From Paraspadella gotoi (taxonomy: Eukaryota > Chaetognatha), in contig CM119263.1 in assembly GCA_051294375.1 (NCBI GenBank), positions 19,806,115 through 19,870,114 of the forward strand: a stretch of DNA of 64,000 nt, written 5' to 3'. The position numbers were made by a program, and so were the translations under genes. Positions 55,133-64,000 of this stretch are shown in pieces (the stretch's first letter is position 1; each line of letters begins with the position of its first letter). The notes below the pieces were generated by a model that worked only from the letters and a program-made list of their open reading frames with translations, had not been told where the DNA came from and did no database searches.

Positions 55133-57210
55133 TGTTCTGGGACTATTTTGCCTTGAGTTTCACGCTCGGAGCGAATTTCCGACTGATCCGGCCGGGAGAG
55201 ACGATGTTATATGCGAGGGAAGCGGTGGTCGGGGTCGTGGAAGAGAAGAACACTCCGTATGACGAAATTCTGAGTTGACCAATTTTGGCGCGTTAGAGTT
55301 TTGCGCGGGATGTTGGGGAAATGTGTCAGATTAGGGAGGAGTAAGTGCGCGGAGTGAGAGTGGCGTTGTGTTTTTCGAAGTCGCGCCTGCGAGACTGCCT
55401 CATGACGGATGAGTTGTAAAACGAAAGTGACCTCTACGAAATGGAGGGGAAATATTGATGACTTTTTCGAGTCGTGGATTTGTCGGAAGGCAAAATATTG
55501 CTCGTGTCAGCAACCTGGAGCTGTTGAGCATCGGAGAAAAAAACCAAATTCAAATTCAAGTCTGTCTGGTTTTTTTGTGCTTTAAGGATTGTTCTTTCAA
55601 AAGAAGAAGCTTTATGAAGCTGTTAGACAGTGCTGGGCGTAAAAGAATCTATGTAATAGTAAGCCCTAGTTGCGCGAGTCCGTCCGGTTACTTCCTCCTC
55701 TCCGGGTCAGTCTGAATCACTGTCAGTCTACTGGGAAATACAGCTGATGAATCTCCTGATACAACCGTCTCGCGATCCCCATCACGACAATGTCTCCCAG
55801 CGGATCCCAATCTAGTTCAGATCCCATTCGACCAAAAATATTTCACATCCGATGAATGGTCAGTATCCCTCGGGTGACACTCAAAAAGTGGACTAGTATG
55901 CTCCGTACATACACGATACTAACGAATGAAACTTAAAGAAGGATACATGAAACACCATCATTATATCTGAACTCAGTTCTGGTAATCCCTGGTCCACCCG
56001 TATGGAAGACTGTGTATCTGTATTCCGGATCTGGAATAATATTGGAAATATACTGAGAATCTATATGCCAAATATCCCTTATGTCGAAATTATCAATCTG
56101 GAAATAATATGGCATCTTCTTAACAAAGAAACGGAAAACTCTTATACACAATCGGCTGAGACCGACAGACTGTCATTAGGTTTTCGCTCCTACGCAAATA
56201 GTCGGCGGCGGGTGATTAATCTCAGTCTGGTAAATTTCATGCTCTCAGTATTAGAAACTTTTTCCAACTAGAAAAACTCCAGTTTTTGTCTGAAATCCGT
56301 AGATGGGACTCAACGCGAAAGAGAAAGAGTCCGAGAGAGAGACGCGTCACAGGAAATAACGAGTCGGATAATCTAGAGCTGGACCAAATATTTGCTGTAG
56401 AGTAGATAAATTAGTGGATCGAGTGCAACCGTTAAGAAGAGAGGAAAACATTAGCCCTATCGCCTATATGAGAAGAAAAGTTTTGATGGACACATCTCTC
56501 TTTCCTCTCTCTTTGCCGCGCACACCGATCTTCCGCCCAGTGATGCCGCCTTCTCTTCGTAACCATAACTCCAAAAGTTGTTTTTTTTTTCGTCATTGCC
56601 AGGTCCTAGTGAAGAACTCACAGATAAAAAAACCCGTGTTGAGAAAAACCAAGAATGAGATGTACTCTGTCCTTATGGCAACCCTTAGGTGATTTTGTGA
56701 ACTTCGTCCCCTTTCCTCATATCGCCCATCTCCGCGCATCTCCTCACACGATACAATCTCTTCTCAACTTTTTTCTCTCTTCTCATCTCGGCCTTCCCGG
56801 GCAATATCATTGCACTTAAGTATAGCTTCTTTGTGGAACTGTCTTTCCCTTTTTCCTTTTCCCTTTTTTTTCTTTCCTTCCGCTTATTTGGATACCCATG
56901 GTGTTAATAGTCCCACTCAATATCCTCCGCTTCTATTACGGAACAACGTTACGAGGAACAAGCTTGCTGGGAAAAACAGGGAGAGAAAAAGAAAAAAAAA
57001 AAAACGCACAGTGATCCTGCAGCAACCTTCGGGACCGGAGCCCGGATCTTGTAACTCTGGGGGCTTGTCAAGCATGGCTCCTTTCTTTTTTTTTTTTTTT
57101 TTTTTTTTGTGTTTTTTTTTTTTTTTTTATTTATTTTTTTCTTTTGTTTTTTTCAAAAAAAAAGCGAGGGCCGGAACGAGGCTGATTGGGCCGTTTTTTT
57201 AAAAAAGGGG
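55133..57210. other. Region with no supported gene
   Basis: A minus-strand frame at 55933-56151 encodes WHIDSQYISNIIPDPEYRYT and VFHTGGPGITRTEFRYN. It is natural-looking but its DNA is repetitive (ATCTGGAATAATATTGGAAA-like units). Other short frames were seen near 55720-55800. A T-rich tract lies at 57085-57150. Nothing is called with confidence. Confidence 0.35.
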
Positions 57211-57406
57211 TTACTAGAGGCCGAGAGGGCGGCGGGCAGCGAAGCGTCTGCGCTGTAGGCGACGTCAGCGCGGGTGCGCTCGTGCGAGCTAGCGCGCTCC
57301 TACGTCGGGCGGCTGAGGCGTTGGCGGGCGGGCAAGCAGACGCAGGCAGAGAAACGCACCGGACGTACTTATAGAGACCCACCTCCGTAAAAAATCTTTT
57401 TTTCAG

Positions 57407-57757
57407 ATTTCCCTACGAGGCCGATTGGTGCTTGTGTTGACCCCCTTCGTGAAAGAGAAAAATCCTCCATCTGCGCTCTGGCAGGCCGTTCGTTTCGCCC
57501 GCTTAATAAGACACCGAGGCGACATAGACTCAAATCTAATGACGTGCTTCGACAGGAGCCGCGCGAAACGCGGAACTAGGATTTTTCCCTTTCATTTCGC
57601 TCCGAGACTATTGGAGAAGCTTATTTTACTCTCCAGACTTCTCGAGAAGGAGATAGCAGACGCGATGGAGAAAAAGACAGAAGGGTCAATATTCAGGAAG
57701 GGAGTAAACCGGGGATGGGGGCGAGGGGGGGACGAGACACAGAGAGGGAGGCACTAA
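57407..57757 (+). CDS. Possible exon or short open frame of unknown function
   Basis: A strong acceptor (AAATCTTTTTTTCAG) at 57406 is followed by a frame open for 116 codons to TAA: LRGRLVLVLTPFVKEKNPPS, LWQAVRFARLIRHRGDIDSN and PRLLEKLILLSRLLEKEIAD. A second frame after the same acceptor is open for about 57 codons (FPTRPIGACVDPLREREKSS). The GC-rich block upstream (57215-57370) with CTTATAGAG could be a promoter or CpG-rich 5' region. No partner exon is identified. Confidence 0.3.
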   Translation: MSLRGRLVLVLTPFVKEKNPPSALWQAVRFARLIRHRGDIDSNLMTCFDRSRAKRGTRIFPFHFAPRLLEKLILLSRLLEKEIADAMEKKTEGSIFRKGVNRGWGRGGDETQRGRH

Positions 57758-57970
57758 CGGTGACGTGAACGCGACGGGGGAGACGGACGAACGGGACGTT
57801 GGTGGAGCACGTACTCGAGATCTATTCGGGCTCTCATGGAGACGAAGAGCAGACATACGGAGATTGACGGGGGATAGTGACGGAAGAAGACGGAAAACAG
57901 TAGGTATAAATCGTAAATAGGGTGTTTCCGATTGGGCATAAAAACTTTACAAGTAAAAAACCAGTTTAAA

Positions 57971-57979
57971 CCGGAAGTG
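57971..57979 (+). promoter_or_regulatory. ETS-like CCGGAAGTG box
   Basis: Second copy of the motif seen at 2358, again followed by AG. No adjacent start could be assigned. Confidence 0.15.
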
Positions 57980-59279
57980 AGGTGTCCGTAACTATAAGAG
58001 AATGAATATGGGAGTTTTGTTGTTTTTGAAGGCAGCAGATATTCGACAGCGTGGAAGATTTACCCGACAAACAACCGGTGAAGTTTGTACAATTTACCTC
58101 AGTTTTTTGCACACGCAACAATTTGTTTGTTTTTTGTTTTTGTTTAAAACAAAAAAGTAAAAACAGGCCTGCAACAAACAGAGACAACGCAGGAACGACT
58201 AAAATAGACAAACAAAAAGAGAGAGCAGACCTCTTAATTAAATAAAAGGTTTGACAAAAAGACGGGGAATGAAGACGATGACGATTGACGAAACGACACA
58301 AGGGAAAATAAAGATTTCAATCATGGGGGAATCGAAAGATTGATTGAGGATATAGTGTTAAAATACGACTATTAATGGACAACTCGAACGAGGACGCGAC
58401 AAATTGAAATTGGTAGGAAAACGACGAACTGTCACATACCTGACGACGAACGACGTTCGAGAACATAATTTGCGCGGGTTTGGTAAGATTTGAAGGAAGT
58501 GTATGGAGATAGGATATGGTGAGATGAATACAATAAAAAGAATATGCTACATGTCGGATGACCACAGGAATCGTCCCACCTCGATGGTTGGATAGTTTGG
58601 ACAGCATAAGATAGGTTTCCGAATAAAGTGGGTTAAAACGAAAAAGAACTGAACGAAATAAAGGCCGGGAACGGAACCGCACGACTGATGGACGCGGCGG
58701 ACCGAATGTAGTAGACCGACGTGGTGAGAGCGCGTGAACGATTTGCCGATATAGATAGGCGACCGAGATATACAGCTCTTCGACCAATGTCAGCGATGTC
58801 ATGACAGACAGGAAAATTTAAAGGCGACGCGCGTATAGAAGCACGATGACAACGGAGTGACAAATCCTTGATCAATAGACGGGACGATCTAGTGACGACG
58901 AACGACGGAACGAAACAAACTGACGGAACAGGACGTTTAGCGCGACGGACCGAGTCATGGGTGGTTGATCTCTCGACGACGTAGGTGTCGTATTTGAATC
59001 CGGTGAATTTGGAACTGCGAAAGAATTCGAACAACATGAAAAGACGCAGTTTCTCTTGGCGGGAATATAGGGCACGTTGTCTTCCTAATATCTTTGTACG
59101 TTGCGGAACGCTAAGTCCGCGCGCGCAGTGTCGAGCCATTGTAGAATCCGATCCATTGGTTCAAATCTTTATTTTCACTTTCTTTCTCCTGTGTATGACA
59201 ATCTACGAATTTTTATAATTGTCTCAATCTGTTCCGCCATTACGTCATGCTAGTCATCGTCATCATAAGAGTATCGAGA

Positions 59280-59441
59280 TTACGGTCGTGGCCTGTCGGA
59301 TCGATACCGTCCGTGTCTACTCGGTACAATCAGTCCATCGTCGTGCGCGACATTTAAATTATCGTATATCACGATGGACTTCTCAGACACTAGATATAGG
59401 ATGTTAAGGGAAACATAGGGAGGTATTATTACAATACTCAT
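59280..59441 (-). CDS. 53-residue open frame of unknown function
   Basis: ATG at 59441 to TAA on the minus strand: MSIVIIPPYVSLNILYLVSE, KSIVIYDNLNVAHDDGLIVP and SRHGRYRSDRPRP. It starts hydrophobic and ends basic. The neighbouring minus-strand frames 58317-58802 and 58633-59139 are longer but read as low-information sequence. It could be a chance frame or a fragment of a mobile element. Confidence 0.2.
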   Translation of the reverse strand: MSIVIIPPYVSLNILYLVSEKSIVIYDNLNVAHDDGLIVPSRHGRYRSDRPRP

Positions 59442-59786
59442 CTCGTCATACTCGTCCGCCGCATGAGATCATGCGAGGTGAACACGCATATCGATGGATC
59501 GGACGAAATATACGTCATAGCCAGCAATAAAAGGCAACGTGCGTCCGTCGCGCCCCAGAGTGCACAGTGAAAACCACGAAATATCTAAATTCTGATTAAA
59601 ATTTACAGATATTTTCATTGAGTCATTCCCTTAATTAAATCATTTTTTAAATAACAGGGAGAAAACTGTGAAACATCTGAGAATTTAATTTCGAGAGCTA
59701 AAAAATACACAAATTTGTTGTTTGAATAAAGTCTATGGGGTCGCCTCGAACTGGACGTTATTGTCAATATAAATCGTATCACTCAC

Positions 59787-61674
59787 TTCTCCTCTCCCGC
59801 GTCTCCTTCTCTCCTTTTTCCACTTTGACAAGTAAACATTCGAGTCTCGGTTGGACATGACGAAAGTCTTGATGACAGAGTCGGTCGTGAGCGAGTTAGC
59901 GTCATCGAAGACTTCTCGATCACGGTCCTAAGGATCAAAGGGAGAATACAAGAAAATCAAATTGGAAGGATTTTAAGAATTATCAACTCATTCGATCAGC
60001 GTCTGGGGGGGGGAAGTGCGCCAGAGGCATTGATAAGTGAATGATGGGTGAGGAAAAATAATTTGTCGGATGAGTTAAGAGGTGTTAGAATATGAAATTT
60101 AAAGTATTTACATACCTTTGGTACGTTAATCAGGCGAACTGTGATTTTTTTTTTTGGGTGGGTTAGTAAAAATGTGTAATTCGATCTTGTTACAAAGGAA
60201 ATTTATTTGTGTAATTGAACCAAATGAGATTATATTCTATACGAGAAAAAAAAAAACGTTTCGGATTTAGTTAGAAAAATCCTTTATAATTGCAAGCAAA
60301 GTGTAAAAACGAATAGATATAGTTTGCAACGAGTACTGCGACTGAAGGTTTGAGGAGGAAAGTATTTTTGGTGAAGTCGTTCTACAAGTAACAGATCAAT
60401 TATAGTCATATTTTAGGAGAAGTGATGCTGTGAAGTTCGTGACTGGTGAGGTGTGTGACATTTTCGGAGGAATCGGGTTTTATTGAACGTTGAAGGAGTG
60501 GCTTAACTTGCCCGTGAATCGGTGAGATGGTGGAGATGGTAAATGGTGAAAGGTGTTCAGGCGGAACGATGTGCAACCGATATGAGCGAAAAAGATATTA
60601 CCGCGGAAACCTTGTTTTTTCTTCCAATTCAATATTAATACCGCGGGCTTGACAAAGTAAAAAGATCTTTATGTGTTTTCCTTCGTCGAAAAGAAAATTC
60701 TGCTTCGAACTTGAGATTTGTGAAGAAAAAAAAATTTCAGGAAAAATTTCAAAAAAACACGAACAAATAGAAGAGGAATCTTTCGGTAAGACGGGGTTCT
60801 AGAGAGGTGTTGTGCGGTGGATGGGCGAGTCGTGGGGCATCCAGACGCGAAAGCGCGCCGATGTCCGTCTAGAATTAGTATTGAGTTAGCACAAGAAGGG
60901 AGACAAACGCGTGGTTTTCATCAGGGACAGGCTAGAAAGAAACCATCACTGGGTATTAGGAATAGCCCTTTTTTAAATTTAGTTAGCGTGTTAAGTAAAA
61001 TTGAAGTGTAATAGAAGTAAGATAGTAAATACTATTTCGTATAATGGAAGACAAGGGCTTTGCCGTGCGACGATATGGTGCGACTTCGTCGTAGCACCAC
61101 TAGACAACATATCTTTCTTTGTTTTCATCACAAAAAAAAAATTGTTGCGTGAAAATCTCAGTTGAATATGCGGACTTCACCTAACGATAGGCTGGCGTCT
61201 GCATTTTCGATACTTGTTCGCTTCGCTGGCAGCAATGAAATGATCGAAGGGTTCCTCCAAATGAGGAGCGTCAAAGAAGTAGGACGCGAACCGCCGGAAG
61301 CGATCGTCGACCTGGGAACTGGGGCGCGGAAGCCGCGTAGAGGAGGCGCCTGGAGGCGGTGATGCGCCCGAGAAGTTGAGTTTCGAGAGCCGGAAGACGG
61401 AAGCGATAACTGGAAGCGTTCGCGTCGAGATCTGCGGCGTTGGAAGAGGAAAGGGGCGTGCAGTTTGAACGGCGTCGCCGCCGCCTAACACCGGCGGCGG
61501 CGACGGAGGGAAAACGTGAGGACGTGATGTGTGAAGGAAATATCACTCCGCGGGGATTAAGGCGATCTGCGTGAGAGAAGAAGGAAAAAAAAATAAGGGA
61601 TGGAATAAAAAATTGTGATCAGATTTCAAGGTCTCGCGTTCTCTCGTTGTTTGTTCTGCCTCTCTTCTCTCTCT

Positions 61675-61765
<91 letters not shown>

Positions 61766-62306
61766 GTAACTCAAACTTTCCTTCACTTTCCCTTTCTGCG
61801 ATTTTCTAAGTATTTCCGCAACTGGAAAAAAGAATGTTAAAAAAGGAATATGATCCTCAATAAAAATGCAAAGGATTCTCCAGTGAGATAAGACTCGATG
61901 CATAAATTGTATGATTTTGAAATCTGTTCCAAGACGAACCAACAATATCCAGTTTTAATATCACCCGGAAAAAAATATTTACTTACATACATTTAGCTAA
62001 AACGATGTATATAGATTTTATACCAGTATATAATATTGTTTTATTATACCAATCATGTCATACTTTGATTTCGAAGACTAAATGATTTCGTGTATTGAAT
62101 TGGATTTTCCTACGCGTTTTTTAATTTTAAAAAAGTTCCGCTTTTCCTTATATTTTCTTTCTTTTTTCCTCTACTTTTTTTTTTTTTCGATGGCGGAACC
62201 GGAAGACAAGTTTGTCGTCAGCGTAGACTGCGTCGTCTTCGCCGAAGCGGTCGTGAAGACGTTCGCGTTCTCGCCAATTCTCTTCCCAGCCTTCTCGCTT
62301 CGATCT
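59787..62306 (-). CDS. Multi-exon minus-strand gene for a basic protein of unknown family
   Basis: Exons in transcript order: 62306-62175, 61431-61181, 60666-60602, 60138-60116 (23 bp) and 59927-59787. All junctions have AG/GT borders and matching phases; the sum is 612 bp. The first encodes WEENWRERERLHDRFGEDDA and ends in a Lys run. The second encodes VDDRFRRFASYFFDAPHLEE and EPFDHFIAASEANKYRKCRR. The third gives SFYFVKPAVLILNWKKKQGF, the microexon RLINVPK, and the fifth DREVFDDANSLTTDSVIKTF and VMSNRDSNVYLSKWKKERRR. Neither the first exon with a start nor the last with a stop is identified. A plus-strand frame at 59833-60048 competes with the last exon but has poorer codon bias. I recognise no domain. 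Confidence 0.45.
60116..60138 (-). CDS. 23-bp microexon
   Basis: Acceptor AAAAAATCACAG, donor CCAAAG/GTATGT on the minus strand. It converts phase 1 to phase 0 and encodes RLINVPK, bridging exons 60666-60602 and 59927-59787 exactly. Confidence 0.4.
61660..61762. repeat. (CT)n microsatellite
   Basis: About 100 bp of CT with a few TTCT interruptions, in the intron between 61432 and 62174. Confidence 0.9.
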
Positions 62307-63015
62307 CTTAGGGGCCAGAGAAAGGGCTGAAGTGTTGTCTCTAAAAAAATTTGCTCTCTTCACTCTAATCTATTCCAGCCTCTTCGTCTGGAGCTGGCCT
62401 CGCTCCAATGGAGTCGTCGGCCCTCTTTTGCCAGAAAAATGGGATGAAGCTTCATGGCGACGGAAGACGCTTCGTCCGGTGACATTAGAGACGCTTTTGG
62501 CGCGATCACAGAGTCTAAATACGAATGAACCGTGTTTTTGTTTGGTTCGTCGTTTGTTGATTCAATTTGGATGAACAAATGGTGAAACTGAAGAGAGGAA
62601 AGAAGAACAGTTATAGGTAATTCCCGAGTTTTTGAGGGTATTAACAATGTACGACAATCAGTGAGCAAGAGAGTGTAAAGACTAGAAAAAACTGTTGTTA
62701 AGAAAAAACTACTTCAAAAGCGGAATCAAGCGCGACTCTCGTTGGAACCAATTCCCTTTTCGATAATAGCCTCTGACGTCACGAGCGAATGATGGAATTT
62801 CTATTAAAATAAGACGAGTTTGTTGGTTGTGAATTAATAGGAGAAGAAAAAGAAAAAAGAGCGAGAGAGGGAGTGAGTGCGAGAGAATATATTATTGACT
62901 GAGCGGGTAAAAAAAAATGTAGAAGAAATCCATGATAGTCGAATGATTGATGGGACGGAAAGAGAATCAACGAAAGGGAGTGGGAGTGTCGGTGAGATGG
63001 AAGAAGAAAGTGGAA

Positions 63016-63082
<67 letters not shown>

Positions 63083-63233
63083 GTTGTATGCCTTGAAGTC
63101 CACAGATTGGGGGGAGCATAAGGGAAGAAAGATGAGTAAGAGAGGAAACGAGAAGCACAGAGAGAGATGAAAGAAAAGAGACAGGAGGAGAGGAGAGAGA
63201 GAGAGAGAGAAGAGGAGAGAGAGAAGAGAGAAT

Positions 63234-63273
<40 letters not shown>

Positions 63274-64000
63274 AAGAGAGAGAGAGTAACTGAGAGAGAG
63301 AGAGAGATGTAGAGAGAGAGACGAGACAGTCCAAGTAAGAAAGAAATCATTCCTGCATCACTTGGCTTCTCCACATTTGGATGACGTTCTTTTAACATCC
63401 GGTTCAAGAACGAAAAATAATAAAAGAGGAGAAAAAAAAAAGAACGATAAAAAGGACGAAAAAAAAGGCAAGGGGGCAATGAACGAATAAAGCAAAGCAG
63501 GCATGAACAAAAAGGAATAATAAGCCAAGCGGACAGGAATAGAGAAGAATAAAAGAGCAAGTGAGTAATATGACAATAACAATTTAAAAAGAAAACTGAA
63601 AAATAGATTGAAAAAAAACCCCTTTATCTCATCGTCTTTTATAATTGGACGTTAAATCGGGAGAAAATCTCCGTAAAAACCGTAATTTAACGCGATATCG
63701 GAAAATCGATCGAGTCTCTCAGTCGGTAATCGGTTTCAGTCGCCATTCTAGGGTTTAAGTCTTCGCGATTATCGTCGTCGTCGTCTTCGTACGACAACAG
63801 ACATTTTAAAATAATATAAATTTCAAAACAATGTCTGTTTTTGTTAGTGAGTATGAAAATAAAAATTTCTTTTTGACAACCATATAATAAGTAAAGTCGC
63901 CCTGTCGATAAACGGAGATAAGAAGAAAAACCGAAATCTGTACATACAGATTCAGGTTTGTTTATGTTCTTTTTTCCGTTTTTTTTTCCTGTTACTTTTA
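62307..64000. other. Right end: unclear coding remnants and GA repeats
   Basis: A GC-richer segment at 62379-62570 is open on both strands; on the minus strand it reads ASLMSPDEASSVAMKLHPIF and could be the next upstream exon, but the implied intron would be only 23 bases. GA microsatellites occupy 63017-63080 and 63190-63330. Near 63690-63790 the minus strand reads DNREDLNPRMATETDYRLRD beside a GTC repeat. None is firm. Confidence 0.35.

Noticed and set aside
58317-59139. Two overlapping minus-strand frames of 161 and 168 codons
   Set aside because: Open in two frames at once over CGA/GAC-rich DNA, no splice support, no recognisable family.
59833-60048. Plus-strand frame GHDESLDDRVGRERVSVIED to a TGA
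   Set aside because: Natural-looking and preceded by a fair acceptor, but codon bias is poor and the minus strand offers a phase-consistent exon chain through the same bases; kept only as an alternative.

Overview
This is eukaryotic nuclear DNA. AT-rich introns separate short GC-rich exons bounded by GT/AG sites, and the window carries very long (GA)n/(CT)n microsatellites, dispersed interspersed repeats, GAC/GTC trinucleotide islands and two short assembly gaps. There are no operons, ribosome-binding sites, CRISPR arrays or prokaryotic genes. I cannot name the organism. The F-box/PP2-type protein is best known from plants, while two ETS-like CCGGAAGTG boxes would suit an animal, so lineage stays open. 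Most ATG-to-stop frames longer than 60 codons are repeat translations or antisense shadows. The gene models below were built by hand from splice sites, intron phase and codon bias.

Layout. At 1-328 (minus) lies the N-terminal part of an unrecognised acidic Ser-rich protein that runs off the left edge. From 2783 to 37458 (plus) a chain of about 23 exons is readable. Nine of them (2783-22432) join exactly in phase into a 460-residue reading frame with an F-box and a PP2-like domain. The remaining exons (24027-37458) encode a charged, coiled-coil then Pro/Gly/Met-rich and basic protein ending at a clear stop. The two halves meet in phase 0, so they may be one large gene, or two. Inside the intron between 9496 and 13100 sits a complete two-exon gene on the opposite strand, 10625-12479. 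It encodes a 559-residue protein with a PAM2 motif, two RRMs and a Gln/Pro/Asn-rich tail containing 11-residue tandem repeats.

From 37459 to the right end the sequence is poorer in genes. A small plus-strand gene with an Asp-rich tail (40326-41128) has two AATAAA signals right after its stop. On the minus strand a phase-consistent set of five exons (62306 to 59787, one only 23 bp) belongs to an unrecognised basic protein. Isolated exon-like pieces lie at 49250-49385, 50062-50215, 52086-52235 and 57407-57757. The rest is mostly microsatellite, low-complexity DNA and repeats.

Repeats that matter: (1) a dispersed family of about 250 bp, five copies that share one end and are truncated to different extents at the other, i.e. 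retroposon-like; (2) a second family of about 240 bp, two copies, each running into a CT microsatellite; (3) an 874-bp MITE-like element with TTAA flanks; (4) an exact 88-bp tandem duplication; (5) a perfect 34-bp-arm palindrome with nested partial copies.

The genes do not obviously form a pathway. The F-box protein would be expected to work in SCF ubiquitin ligation, and the PAM2-RRM protein in poly(A)-binding-protein-linked mRNA control.
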